A stretch of 64,000 bases of DNA from Thalassospira sp. MCCC 1A01148 (GCF_001613795.1 NZ_LPVZ01000013.1:62001-126000); one strand, 5' to 3'. Positions 50,349 to 60,026 are shown, counted from the stretch's first letter. The notes: generated from the sequence alone by a model not told the origin. Numbers and translations are program-made.

Positions 50349-51431
50349 ATGAAAAAGATTTTGATCCTCGGGGCCGGGAAAATCGGTCGTATCGCTGCTG
50401 TGATGCTTAAGGAAAGTGGGGATTACGCGGTAACTCTGGCGGATGCGAGTGGGGATATGCTCGAAATCTGCGCCAAGGACGATGCCGCAACGCTGATAAA
50501 GGTCGATGTCACCGATGAAGCCGCACTGAAAGATGTCGCCAAGGGGCATGATGCGATTCTGTCGACCTGTCCGTTCTTTTTGAATGTTGCGATTGCGCGT
50601 GTGGCGCGCGCTGTCGGTGCATCTTATTTCGATGTAACAGAAGACGTCGAAACGACGCGCGCCATTCGTGAAATATCCAAAGGCGCAGACAGCGCATTTG
50701 TCCCGCAATGCGGATTGGCGCCGGGCTTTATTTCAATCGCTGCACATGACCTGTTTAAGCGGTTTGACCATGTCAACAAACTGAGATTGCGCGTCGGCGC
50801 CTTGCCGCAAAACCCGACCAACCGCCTGAAATACAATCTGACCTGGTCCACAGACGGACTGATCAACGAATATCTCAACCCGTGCGAGGCGATTCTTAAT
50901 GGGAAACGCGTCGAGGTTTTGCCGCTTGAGGGGTATGAGCGGTTTACCATCGACGGGACAGAGTATGAGGCCTTCAACACTTCCGGTGGTGTCGGGGCAT
51001 TGTGCGACATGCTTGAAGGCAAGGTTGATAATCTTGACTATAAAACAGTGCGATATCCGGGCCATCAGGAAATCCTGAAAATCCTGATTGAAGATCTGCG
51101 TTTGGGGGAACGTCCGGATATGATGAAGGAAATCTTTGAAAACGCCCTGCCGATCACCAAGCAAGACGTCATCGTCATCTTTGCCGATGCAATCGGGACC
51201 AGACGTGGCGAACTGTGTGAGGAAAGTTTCATTCGCAAGGTGCACGGTACGCAAGTCGGCGGGATTGACTGGTCAGCGATCCAAATCACGACGTCTGCGG
51301 GCTTGTGCGCCGTGATGGACATGGTTCTTACGGGAAAACTGCCAAGCCAGGGATATGTGCGGCAGGAAGAAGTTCGATTGGAAGACTTTTTGCAGAATCG
51401 TTTCGGGCGATATTTCGGAAAGCCGGCCTGA
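50349..51431 (+). CDS. Saccharopine dehydrogenase family oxidoreductase, lysine 6-dehydrogenase-like
   Basis: A 360-residue NAD(P)-dependent enzyme. The N-terminal Rossmann motif is ILILGAGKIGRIAAVML, followed by CPFFLNVAIARVARAVGASYFDVTEDVE and VPQCGLAPGFISIAAHDL, which match lysine epsilon-dehydrogenase and saccharopine reductase families. It probably oxidises lysine or a related amino acid in the cytoplasm. The divergent Lrp-type gene supports amino-acid control. GGGAG lies upstream of the ATG. A terminator follows at 51469. Confidence 0.85.
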   Translation: MKKILILGAGKIGRIAAVMLKESGDYAVTLADASGDMLEICAKDDAATLIKVDVTDEAALKDVAKGHDAILSTCPFFLNVAIARVARAVGASYFDVTEDVETTRAIREISKGADSAFVPQCGLAPGFISIAAHDLFKRFDHVNKLRLRVGALPQNPTNRLKYNLTWSTDGLINEYLNPCEAILNGKRVEVLPLEGYERFTIDGTEYEAFNTSGGVGALCDMLEGKVDNLDYKTVRYPGHQEILKILIEDLRLGERPDMMKEIFENALPITKQDVIVIFADAIGTRRGELCEESFIRKVHGTQVGGIDWSAIQITTSAGLCAVMDMVLTGKLPSQGYVRQEEVRLEDFLQNRFGRYFGKPA

Positions 51432-51468
51432 TCGCATCTGATCAAGTCCGAATGACGTCTTGAACATC

Positions 51469-51508
51469 AAACCCTCTGGAGGCGTTTCTTCAGAGGGTTT
51501 TTCGTTAT
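51469..51508 (+). terminator. Terminator after the lysine-dehydrogenase-like gene
   Basis: AAACCCTCTG pairs with CAGAGGGTTT around GAGGCGTTTCTT, followed by TTCGTTATTT. Confidence 0.85.
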
Positions 51509-51693
51509 TTCAAGCTATTACCTGATGAAACCTGACCGTAGTTTTCAGATTAGGCGGCACTCTTTGCGGATCAGAAACGTCATGTTTTTGCAGACGTGGA
51601 TTGCCCTGAAAATTTGTGGCAAAGACGTGGTTTGTTAACGCTTGGCTCTTATGGTGGGATCAAATTCGGTTTCTCTTGGGTAATAGGTATTTC

Positions 51694-54132
51694 TTGTCTG
51701 ATTTTGCTGACATCTACCATTCTGCATTGAACCTGTATGAAGCAGGTCGGTACGCAGAGGCAGAAGAAACCTGTCAGAGAATGATCCGGTCATTCCCGCA
51801 GGCCGCAGAGGCAATGCATCTGGCAGGGCTCGTTGCAATGGCACACGGAAACCAGACATTGGCGGCAGAACGCATGGGGCGGGCCGCAATTGCAGATGCC
51901 AATAGTGCAGAAATTCAGCATGACCACGCGCAGGCGCTTAAGGCGATTGGCAAGCTGCGTGATGCGGTGGGGGCTTTCAAGCGCGCCATTCGGCTGTGTC
52001 CGGATGCGCCGGCCCTTTATTGCAATATTGCCAATACTTATCGTCAGTTGGACGAGCTTGAGGCCGCACGCGAAAATTACGAGTACGCGCTTGAACTGGC
52101 ACCCGATGTTGCCGAAATCCATGCCAATTATGCAGCCTGCCAGTATGCGATGGGTGATATTGACGGGGCTGAAACATCCTGTTTGACGGCGCTCAAGATG
52201 CGCGATGACATCGTTAATGCGCTGGTCCTGATTGGCCAGATCAGATTGGATCAGGGACGAACTGTTTCGGCAAGTGAGCCGCTGCGCCGTGCATTATCGT
52301 TGGATCAGGGGAACCCGCGTGCCTTGACCGCCTATGGTGATGCCCTGTTTCGATTGGGGCAGTTTGCGGGTGCGCAACACTGTCTGCGGCAGGTTCTTGC
52401 CCTTGATCCCGACGACGCCAAGGCGCGCCGTACACTTGCGCTGCTCAATCTTCGTGTCGGGCAGGGCACAGAAGCGATCGGCGCGCTAGAGCCGCTTTTG
52501 GCGCAATCGCCCGATGATCCGCAATTGCTGCTGATGATGGGCGAGGCCTTGAGCCTTGTTGGTCGCCATGGCGAAGCCGTTGAAAGGTTCGGCGCTGCTA
52601 TCGGGGCGGGCGGGGGTGATGATGCCGTTTTCCGCCTTGCGCTTGAACTGGCTGAAGAGGGTGATACCGGATCGGCCCAGTCCGTACTGCAAAACGGCAT
52701 TGATCGCAAAATTGCTGCCGGTGAAAACACCGCCTTGTTCCGTACTGCGCGCAGATTGCTGTTTGCGCCTGTTCCGACCGATCTGGCCGCCCAAAATGAC
52801 GAGGTAGTCCGCGATCTTCTGGATGATACGCTTGATGAAGACGCCTTGGAGCCCGACCTTGAATTTGTTGGTTCTGAGCGGATTGATCCGATTGTTCTGA
52901 CGCGGTTCCCACCGGTCTGGCGCGCGGCATTGCGTCCCGAAGGCGACAAACAGTTGCGTGCGGTCGGGCATTACTGGGAACGCCTTGTATCAGGTTACGA
53001 TGTCCCGGAAGTCAGCGCGGGCGCATCGCGTACGGGCGGGAAAACCCGCCTTGGCATTGTGTCTGCCAATATGTGTGAAAATGGTATCGGGCGATGGATT
53101 GCCGGTCTTGCCGATGCGATTGATCGTGACCGCTTTGATGTGACCATTATTCGCCCACCCACGGGTGAAGATGATATTACCGCACGTATTGACGAACATG
53201 CCGATCTTGTCGTGCCCTTGCCCCTTGATCCATTGCATTCCGCACGGGTGATTTCGGGGCTTGGACTTGACGTTTTGCACTATGTCGATCCGCAGTCCGA
53301 TGCCTATACCATGTTGCTTGCGAGCTGGCGTTTGGCGCCGCTGCAAATTTCCGGTGGGGGTATTGCCGCGACCAGCGGATTGTCGAACATCGACTATCAT
53401 TTGATTGCCGAGGACTGGGAAACGGCGGGCGGCGAGAAGCGGTTCAGCGAAAAGCTGGTGCGCCTTCCGGGCCTGTTTGTTAATGCACGCCCGCCAGAGC
53501 CGGTTGAAATGTCGGCTACAGATTTGCAACGACGCTGGCGATTGGCGCAGGACCGCAATACCTACCTTTGTCCACAGCCACTTGATGTTTTAACAGCCGA
53601 GTTCGATCCGCTGATTGCCGAAATTCTGCGACTGGACGAAACCGCCGAGCTTCTTTTGATTGCGCCGGAACGTGACAGTTGGGATGCCGCATGGGGGCGG
53701 CGGTTTGCTGTCAATCATGCCGATGTTGCCGGGCGGATGCGGTTTGTTGATGTGCGTAATCGGGCCGATTTGCTGTCGCTTTTATGTGCTGTCGATGTGG
53801 TGCTTGAAAGTCCGGCCTGGAACGATGCGATGTTGGCCTTTGACTGTCTGGGGCTTGGTGTGCCGCTTGTTACATTGCCGGGTAACGCCGCGCGATCACG
53901 CAGAAGCCATACCTGTTATCGCCAGATATCGGTCTTTGATTGCGTTGCCTACCATTCGGCTGATTTCGTTGATACGGCCCTGACACTGGCGACCGACAAG
54001 CGCCGTCGTTCGGTCGTGTCACATGCCATCAAAAGCCGTTCACACGTCCTGTTTGGTCAGAAATCATCGTTTGATGCCTATATGCAGTTCCTTGATCGGT
54101 CGATTGCGCTGCCAACCAATAAAGTGATTTAA
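51694..54132 (+). CDS. TPR protein with divergent GT41 (OGT/SPINDLY-like) glycosyltransferase domain
   Basis: About 812 residues. The N-terminal half has many tetratricopeptide repeats (for example YCNIANTYRQLDELEAARENYEYALELAPD). The C-terminal 370 residues follow the GT41 layout: TRLGIVSANMCENGIGRWI, then LAPLQISGGGIAATSGLSNIDYHLIAE and SEKLVRLPGLFV, and finally VVLESPAWNDAMLAFDCLGLGVPLVTLPGNAARSRR. The segment that is PYNGHTT in classical O-GlcNAc transferases reads PAWNDAM here. I start at a TTG at 51694 (preceded by AATAGG) because the 26 codons before it, from a GTG at 51616, use codons such as TTA and AGG that are rare here. It heads a three-gene polysaccharide locus. Confidence 0.78.
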   Translation: MSDFADIYHSALNLYEAGRYAEAEETCQRMIRSFPQAAEAMHLAGLVAMAHGNQTLAAERMGRAAIADANSAEIQHDHAQALKAIGKLRDAVGAFKRAIRLCPDAPALYCNIANTYRQLDELEAARENYEYALELAPDVAEIHANYAACQYAMGDIDGAETSCLTALKMRDDIVNALVLIGQIRLDQGRTVSASEPLRRALSLDQGNPRALTAYGDALFRLGQFAGAQHCLRQVLALDPDDAKARRTLALLNLRVGQGTEAIGALEPLLAQSPDDPQLLLMMGEALSLVGRHGEAVERFGAAIGAGGGDDAVFRLALELAEEGDTGSAQSVLQNGIDRKIAAGENTALFRTARRLLFAPVPTDLAAQNDEVVRDLLDDTLDEDALEPDLEFVGSERIDPIVLTRFPPVWRAALRPEGDKQLRAVGHYWERLVSGYDVPEVSAGASRTGGKTRLGIVSANMCENGIGRWIAGLADAIDRDRFDVTIIRPPTGEDDITARIDEHADLVVPLPLDPLHSARVISGLGLDVLHYVDPQSDAYTMLLASWRLAPLQISGGGIAATSGLSNIDYHLIAEDWETAGGEKRFSEKLVRLPGLFVNARPPEPVEMSATDLQRRWRLAQDRNTYLCPQPLDVLTAEFDPLIAEILRLDETAELLLIAPERDSWDAAWGRRFAVNHADVAGRMRFVDVRNRADLLSLLCAVDVVLESPAWNDAMLAFDCLGLGVPLVTLPGNAARSRRSHTCYRQISVFDCVAYHSADFVDTALTLATDKRRRSVVSHAIKSRSHVLFGQKSSFDAYMQFLDRSIALPTNKVI

Positions 54133-54229
54133 TTTCCAATAGATAACCTTGAAACAGTCTCGTTGGCGCACACATCATATGGGAATGTTTGTGCACGGCA
54201 GCGATGCCAGTTTTGGTTGAGGAAATTTT

Positions 54230-55453
54230 ATGGCCTTGCGTTTTTCCAAGGGGCAGATCGTTCGTTTGATGGTCGCCTTGGCTATTGTGGTTATTGCGGT
54301 TTGGCAACTCGCCCCGCTCACGGTTTCGGATATCCGGCCGAACGGTGTCGTAAATGCCAAACTGGTGACCATTCAGGCCCCGATCAGTGGTCAGCTTGTC
54401 CGCGCCATTCCCGATGTCGGTGAACCGATTTCAGCCGGATCGATTATCACACGTATTACCGATGACACTGAACCTCAGGCGCTTCTTGCGCAGCTTGACG
54501 GCGAATATCAGCTTCTTCGGTCGCGGAAAACCGCGTTGATCGAAAAGCTGTCGACCCTGAACGGCTTGCGCCGTGACCTTGGCGAGCGGGTTCGTGAAAT
54601 GGTGTCGGGGTCACTCGAAAGCCTGCATTACAAAACCCTTGAAGCACAGGCACGACAGAAAGGCTGGCAGTCAGTCGTCAAGGAACGTGAATTAAGCCTG
54701 AGCCGCCAGAATTCCTTGCTTGCAGATGGGCATGTCGCACAGGCGCGCGTGGACGAGGCAGAAAGTTTGCTGGAACAGGCACGCCAAGAGGTCGAACGCG
54801 CGCGGGCTGATGAAGAACGCTACCGCAAGGAAGCGGGTTCGCTTGAAAAAGGCGTCTTTGTCGGCGATGGCCAGAATGACGTGCCTTATTCACAGCAGCG
54901 CCTTGATGAGGTCGTGCTCGCGGTTGCCGACCTTAACGTTCAACTTACCGAAACAAACGGACGCATGGCGTCGCTTGAAAAACAGTTGCGTGATGAAAGA
55001 GCGCGCGCCGGTCGTCGCGAATCCATGCTTGTGCGAAGCCCGATTGACGGATTGGTCTGGCGTCGGATCGCGGCAGAACTTGCAACCGTGACCAAGAACA
55101 ACGATCTGGCCAAGATCCTTGATTGCTCGGACATTCGGATCGAAGTTCCGGTCGATGAAAGCCTTTCGGACCGGGTTTTGATCGGTGCCACGGTTTCGGT
55201 TCGCCTGCAAGGGTCGCCAGAAGTTTATGAAGGTATCGTAAGCGGAGTGATTGGCACGCGCGCGGTCACGCCGGAGCTTGAATATGCTGCCTTGCCGCCA
55301 CTTCTTAAAAAGGACGAAGTTCTTTTGGTTGTGCAGGTGCCTGATGCCGGTTTTGAAGATCGTCCGGAAACATTTTGCAATGTCGGGCGTCGGGCTGAAG
55401 TCAGTATTCCCAGTCGACTTAACAGCTGGTTTGGCGAAAGCGACCCGTCATAA
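54230..55453 (+). CDS. HlyD-type periplasmic adaptor (membrane fusion) protein of the glycan locus
   Basis: A 407-residue membrane-anchored protein. One helix at about 11-30 (RLMVALAIVVIAVWQL) is followed by a biotinyl-lipoyl-like half (VTIQAPISGQLVRAIPDVGEPISAGSIITRI), a long coiled coil (about 85-275), the second half-lipoyl (LVRSPIDGLVWRRIAAE) and a beta-barrel (DIRIEVPVDESLSDRVLIGATVSVRL). It resembles adaptors such as Alg44 and BgsB. GAGGAAA precedes the ATG. Its stop overlaps the next ATG by one base (TAATG), so it is translationally coupled to the synthase gene. Its likely role is to guide the nascent glycan through the periplasm. Confidence 0.85.
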   Translation: MALRFSKGQIVRLMVALAIVVIAVWQLAPLTVSDIRPNGVVNAKLVTIQAPISGQLVRAIPDVGEPISAGSIITRITDDTEPQALLAQLDGEYQLLRSRKTALIEKLSTLNGLRRDLGERVREMVSGSLESLHYKTLEAQARQKGWQSVVKERELSLSRQNSLLADGHVAQARVDEAESLLEQARQEVERARADEERYRKEAGSLEKGVFVGDGQNDVPYSQQRLDEVVLAVADLNVQLTETNGRMASLEKQLRDERARAGRRESMLVRSPIDGLVWRRIAAELATVTKNNDLAKILDCSDIRIEVPVDESLSDRVLIGATVSVRLQGSPEVYEGIVSGVIGTRAVTPELEYAALPPLLKKDEVLLVVQVPDAGFEDRPETFCNVGRRAEVSIPSRLNSWFGESDPS

Positions 55454-57456
55454 TGAGCTGGATCGCGCAATTCGCACCCTTGGCGCTTGTCATCGGTGTC
55501 ATGATGCTGGCATCGCCATTTTTGCGTCGTGACCGGCTGTGGGCGCGTTGGCTGGTTGTGTTTTTCCTGATCGCTTTGATCGCGCGCTATTTGCCCTGGC
55601 GAATTACGGAAACAGTATTGCCTGCCGATCTCACCACCTTTCAGGGATGGTGGATCGTTTTCCTGTTTGCGATCGAGATCGTGTTTCTATGCGACATGCT
55701 GCGCCAGTCGCTTGTTCATTGTAAAATTGTTGATCGCAGTGCCGAGGCCGATCAGGCCTATGCCCGACTGTCCGCCAGACCGGTTGAAAGCTGGCCCAGC
55801 GTGGATGTTTTTATCCCCAGTTATAATGAACCACTTGATGTGTTGGAGCGCAGCATCGTTGGTGCGCTTGCAATCGATTACCCGAACAAGACGGTCTGGG
55901 TACTTGATGATGGCAAGCGCGACTGGTTACGCGACTTCTGCGAGCAGAAGGGTGCAAAGTACCTGACGCGCAAGGACGGCAGTCACGCCAAGGCCGGAAA
56001 CGTGAATAATGGCCTCGCGCATTCCAGCGGGGATCTGGTTTGCATTTTTGATGCGGATTTTGTGGCCTATCGCCATTTCCTGAAACGTGTTGTCGGTTTT
56101 TTCGAGGATCCGACGATTGGTATTGTTCAGACTCCCCAGCATTTCTTTAACAAGGATCCGATGCAGCGCAATCTGTGGATTGCGGATCGATGGCCCGACG
56201 AACAACGGCTGTTCTTTGATCATATTGCGCCATCGGTTGACGCATGGGATTCGATGTTTTGTTGCGGGTCCTGCATGGTCATGCGGCGCAAGGCCCTTGA
56301 TGCGATTGGAGGCGTGCCGACGGCATCAATCACAGAGGATATTCTGACCTCGCTTGAGATGCTGCGCAAAGGCTATCGCACGCGTTATCTCAATGAAAAG
56401 CTGTCGATAGGGCTGGCAGCCGAAAGCCTTCTGGCATTTCATACCCAGCGTGAACGCTGGTGCCAGGGGGGCATTCAAACACTGTTCCTGAAGGCTGGGC
56501 CGTTAGGGCCGGGACTTTCGCTTTGGCAGCGGATTTTGCTTTTCCCGATCTACTGGGTGTTTCACATTCCGGCACGCTTGCTGGTGATCATGATCCCGAT
56601 CCTTTATTTCTGGTTCGGGTTGCAACCGCTTGAGAATGCCCGAAGCTGGGAAATCTTCTATTGGCAATTACCGGTGCTGATTGCCGGATGGGGAACGGCG
56701 CTCTGGCATAATGGCCGGCAGGCCTATCCGATTGTGAATGAAGGGCCTGCGGTGCTCGTATCACTCAGGCTGTTTCCGATTGTTGTCTCGTCGCTGATAC
56801 GACCATTCGGGCGTCCGTTCAAGGTGACCCCCAAAGGATCTCAGTCCGGAGTAGGGAACTCGATGAATGAAGCGATCATTCTCGGTGTGTTGTTCGTCCT
56901 TACGATTGGCGGGTTCTTTTATAACATCAATACCGATGTCCGGATTATCGACAATGCCAACTTTCTGGCCGTTGGTGGTCTGTGGGCTGCGGTTAACTCG
57001 CTGACATTGCTTGTTGCGATATTGATTTGCTTTGAAAGCCCCGTGCAGCGCCAACAGGAACGTTTCCCGATTAGCCTTAAAGCGCGGATCAGGGCCAAAG
57101 GTGATGACCAACCGCTTGAGATGAACATCACGGATATGTCGTTGGGCGGGGCGCGCGTGATGTGTCCGGCAGAAGGTGTTGACCGCAACAGGTTTCAAAA
57201 AGGGGCATTAATTCAGCTGGATGCGGACGAGTTACCACTTCTTGACGCCAGTCTTGCGCGTGCATTTGTTAATGATCAGGAACAATTAGTTCTGACCCTT
57301 GATTTTACGCCGGAACCAGTCGGTGAGGTACGTGATGCGTTGATCCGCGTGCTGTACACAAGTGGCATTGATAACGCGTCAAAGCCAGCGGGAAGTTTCG
57401 CGCTTTGGGGGGCTTTGTTGCGCCGGATTTTCGGACGTGGGCCGGTAAAGAGCTAG
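55453..57456 (+). CDS. Cellulose synthase-like GT2 glycan synthase with C-terminal PilZ domain
   Basis: A 667-residue inner-membrane processive beta-glycan synthase. Membrane helices are at about 1-20, 30-50, 65-82 and several after 350. The GT2 core has all the catalytic motifs: DDG (about 152-154), DAD (about 200-202), TED (about 294-296) and QRERW (about 332-336), plus the FCCGS pocket. A PilZ domain at the end has RQQER (533-537) and DMSLGG (561-566), so c-di-GMP should activate it. BcsB, BcsC and BcsZ genes are absent. The adaptor-then-synthase order recalls the Sinorhizobium bgsBA locus for mixed-linkage beta-glucan. The product cannot be read from sequence. Confidence 0.9.
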   Translation: MSWIAQFAPLALVIGVMMLASPFLRRDRLWARWLVVFFLIALIARYLPWRITETVLPADLTTFQGWWIVFLFAIEIVFLCDMLRQSLVHCKIVDRSAEADQAYARLSARPVESWPSVDVFIPSYNEPLDVLERSIVGALAIDYPNKTVWVLDDGKRDWLRDFCEQKGAKYLTRKDGSHAKAGNVNNGLAHSSGDLVCIFDADFVAYRHFLKRVVGFFEDPTIGIVQTPQHFFNKDPMQRNLWIADRWPDEQRLFFDHIAPSVDAWDSMFCCGSCMVMRRKALDAIGGVPTASITEDILTSLEMLRKGYRTRYLNEKLSIGLAAESLLAFHTQRERWCQGGIQTLFLKAGPLGPGLSLWQRILLFPIYWVFHIPARLLVIMIPILYFWFGLQPLENARSWEIFYWQLPVLIAGWGTALWHNGRQAYPIVNEGPAVLVSLRLFPIVVSSLIRPFGRPFKVTPKGSQSGVGNSMNEAIILGVLFVLTIGGFFYNINTDVRIIDNANFLAVGGLWAAVNSLTLLVAILICFESPVQRQQERFPISLKARIRAKGDDQPLEMNITDMSLGGARVMCPAEGVDRNRFQKGALIQLDADELPLLDASLARAFVNDQEQLVLTLDFTPEPVGEVRDALIRVLYTSGIDNASKPAGSFALWGALLRRIFGRGPVKS

Positions 57457-57482
57457 GGCAGGAATATGAGTTTGAGCCTCGC

Positions 57483-57986
57483 CTAGCTCAGCGCGTCAAT
57501 GTCAGCTTCTGAAAGTGCTGCAGGGACGATGGTTAGTGGAAGGCGCAACTGACCGATGGTGTCACTTTTGGTCAGTGCCGTGATAAGCGGGCCGGGGCCG
57601 TCGCTTGTGGTGCCAGCGGCCAGAACCAGAATGGAAATCTGTTCTTCTTCGTCAAGCAGGTTCAGCAGTTCATCCTTGATCCGGCCCTCGCGAATGAACA
57701 GAAGAGGCATGCTGCCGGTTTGTTCGTGAACATATGCAGCCAGTTCGTTGACCCGTGATTCTGCCTCGTCGCGGGCTTCTTCCTTCATCAGGTCACCAAC
57801 AGCCATCCAGTGCTGGAATTCGGCAGGTTCAATTACGCTCAAAAGGGCTACGCGGCCCCCGGTATGTTGCGCACGACGGCAGGCATAACGCAGCGCCTTG
57901 GTCATTTCATCGCTGTCATCCACGACAACAAGAAATGTCCTGTTCGAAGTCGCACGAAGTTCCTGATCGGCATCAAAAGAAGGCAT
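57483..57986 (-). CDS. Universal stress protein (UspA family)
   Basis: A single-domain UspA protein of about 167 residues. The strand-loop FLVVVDDSDEMTKALRYACRRAQHTGGRVALLSVIEP opens the domain, and the end carries ILVLAAGTTSDGPGPLITALTKSDTIGQLRLPLTIVP. The G-2x-G-9x-G(S/T) nucleotide motif of ATP-binding Usps is only partly recognisable, so ATP binding is uncertain. I start at the ATG at 57986; a GTG 13 codons upstream is possible. It is convergent with the glycan synthase gene. Confidence 0.85.
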   Translation of the reverse strand: MPSFDADQELRATSNRTFLVVVDDSDEMTKALRYACRRAQHTGGRVALLSVIEPAEFQHWMAVGDLMKEEARDEAESRVNELAAYVHEQTGSMPLLFIREGRIKDELLNLLDEEEQISILVLAAGTTSDGPGPLITALTKSDTIGQLRLPLTIVPAALSEADIDALS

Positions 57987-58215
57987 ATGGGTTCTCTGAA
58001 CAGTTGCACTCAACCGCTGCGACACTGAACAGATGTGGGACTGTTGTTACGAGCGGACAGACAAATTGTGCCGCAACTCGTTGCCCGTTTCCAAGTGATT
58101 TTTCGACGCAACGCCAAAGATTTATGCCTTGCATTCTCCGGGATGGGGATGCTGCGACCGCGAAATAAAACGGGTGCTGAAAGCGTGCTTGTATGCTGAG
58201 CGCGGCAGAGCGCTG

Positions 58216-58986
58216 TTAGCCTTTGCGGAATGCGACACTGGCAATCCAGCCGGCAACCACGGCAATTATCACCGCAATGATGCCGTACAGTGCTGAATAG
58301 CGATGGGCAAATGCATAGACCTCGGCACTAACCCCCGTTTTTGAGACAACCAAGGGTGTGGTTTTTACACTGGCAACCCCGCCATCGCGCATCAGATAGA
58401 CATTAATGGTGTATGTGCCAGTCGGTGTGTTGGCCGGGAAATGGATATCGGTTCGAAACAGCTGATTGGACAGGAAACTGATTTTTGCGGGGCGTTCACC
58501 AAACAGACCGGCATTTTGCATATTGCGCACCAGCGCCTCGCGGTAGACTTTTTTGTCTGCATCGGTCAAATAGCTTTCGGCAACAAAGCGTTGATTATGT
58601 AAGCCGATGCGGTAATCGAGCAAAACTTCAGGTGGGGCGATAATATCCATCGGGCGGTTGGATGCGCTTGCGTAATAGGCAGGGATGTTTTTATAGCGTG
58701 CGCTTTCGCTGTTTACCCAGATGCCGACCTTACGTTCTTTCTTGCGAACGACCATGTCCTGATCCGGGCCGCGCACGGTAACGATCACGTCGCCTTCGTC
58801 CTCGACCGCACCGAAAAGAAGCACTTTAGTACCTGTGAAGCCGGTTGTAATCGCAACCAGATGATTGGACAGATCAACAACCAGCGGATCTGCAACGGCC
58901 TTTTTGACAACTGTTCCCATGCTCAGAATGGTCAACAGCCCGGTCAATATAACTGTCAAAAACACGCGCGAAGAAACTGTCATCAC
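58216..58986 (-). CDS. TIGR02186 family membrane protein
   Basis: A 256-residue protein with an N-terminal signal or anchor helix, a periplasmic beta-rich domain and a C-terminal membrane helix (about 232-252, SALYGIIAVIIAVVAGWIASV). It matches the TIGR02186 family by VVDLSNHLVAITTGFTGTKVLLFGAVE, a phrase that opens the mature part, and by FPANTPTGTYTINVYLMRDG. The family occurs almost only next to TauE/SafE-type exporters in alphaproteobacteria. Its start overlaps the stop of that gene by four bases here. The function is unknown; a role as partner of the exporter is inferred. Confidence 0.88.
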   Translation of the reverse strand: MMTVSSRVFLTVILTGLLTILSMGTVVKKAVADPLVVDLSNHLVAITTGFTGTKVLLFGAVEDEGDVIVTVRGPDQDMVVRKKERKVGIWVNSESARYKNIPAYYASASNRPMDIIAPPEVLLDYRIGLHNQRFVAESYLTDADKKVYREALVRNMQNAGLFGERPAKISFLSNQLFRTDIHFPANTPTGTYTINVYLMRDGGVASVKTTPLVVSKTGVSAEVYAFAHRYSALYGIIAVIIAVVAGWIASVAFRKG

Positions 58987-59906
58987 AGATCCCCCGGCAT
59001 AACGGAATAAAGATCGCCCGGCGTAATCACCAGATCAAACAGCAGTTTCAAGCAAACTGACAGAACCAGAAGGCCGAGCAGGGCGCGCAGGTGCTCTGCC
59101 TTCAGTCGGGCGCCAAACTGTGCGCCGAACTGTGCGCCAATGACACCGCCAATCAAAAGCAGGATTGCAAGCGCAACATCAACCGTCTGGGTCTGGACCG
59201 ATTGCAGGAACGTCACGTTTGCGGTGACAAAGATAATCTGAAACAGCGAGGTGCCGATAACGACACCCGTCGGCATGCCAAGCAGATAGATCATGGCGGG
59301 AACCATGACGAAACCGCCACCGACACCCATCAGGGCTGTTAACATGCCGACGAAGAAACCAACCGCCAGCGGCAAAAGCGCACTGATATAAAGTCCGGAG
59401 CGATAAAAACGCATCTTGAAGGGCAGGCCGTGGATGAAGCTGTGCTGATGCTTTTTGGTGCGGCGAACCAGACCACCACGGCGCCGTGTCCGGAAAATAG
59501 CGCGGGTGGCTTCGAACAGCATCATTCCGCCGATGATGCCAAGAAAGATCACGTAACAGAGCGAAATAACAAGGTCGATTTGTCCCAGCGAACGCAACCA
59601 GGCAAAGACCCAAACACCCACCGTCGAGCCAAGAATACCACCTGCCAACAGGACAAGGCCCATCTTGAGGTCGACATTGCCACGTTTCCAGTGGGCAAAA
59701 ACGCCTGAAACAGATGAAGCGACGATTTGGTTTGCAGCCGTTGCAACGGAAACAGCCGGGGGAATACCGTAAAAGATCAAAAGCGGCGTAATCAGAAACC
59801 CGCCACCAACGCCAAACAGGCCAGACAAAAAGCCGACCCCGCCGCCCAGTCCCAGGATGAGGAATATATTTACCGATATCTCGGCAATCGGGAGATAGAT
59901 TTGCAT
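58983..59906 (-). CDS. Sulfite exporter TauE/SafE family protein
   Basis: A 307-residue inner-membrane protein with about eight helices. Two repeats of the family motif are visible: LGGGVGFLSGLFGVGGGFLITPLLIF at the N terminus and VGFFVGMLTALMGVGGGFVMVPAMIYLLGMPT in the second half. A basic cytoplasmic loop (RRRGGLVRRTKKHQ) lies between them. I start at the ATG at 59906 (MQIYLPIAEIS), as the 25 residues before it look non-coding. It probably exports sulfite or another sulfur oxyanion and is co-translated with the TIGR02186 gene. Confidence 0.9.
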   Translation of the reverse strand: MQIYLPIAEISVNIFLILGLGGGVGFLSGLFGVGGGFLITPLLIFYGIPPAVSVATAANQIVASSVSGVFAHWKRGNVDLKMGLVLLAGGILGSTVGVWVFAWLRSLGQIDLVISLCYVIFLGIIGGMMLFEATRAIFRTRRRGGLVRRTKKHQHSFIHGLPFKMRFYRSGLYISALLPLAVGFFVGMLTALMGVGGGFVMVPAMIYLLGMPTGVVIGTSLFQIIFVTANVTFLQSVQTQTVDVALAILLLIGGVIGAQFGAQFGARLKAEHLRALLGLLVLSVCLKLLFDLVITPGDLYSVMPGDL

Positions 59907-60026
59907 CGCGGGCAGGCTAACAGCGTTTGATTGATTGTTATTGTTCAGTCTAACATATTGTGCAAATGCAACAATCGCCAAATGGCGCTATATCGCACTG
60001 GCTTCGTATTTTTTATAAGGTTTCTC

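Noticed and set aside
51616-51693. The GTG at 51616 as the start of the TPR-GT41 gene.
   Set aside because: No ribosome-binding site precedes it, and the 26 codons before the TTG at 51694 contain codons rare in this genome.
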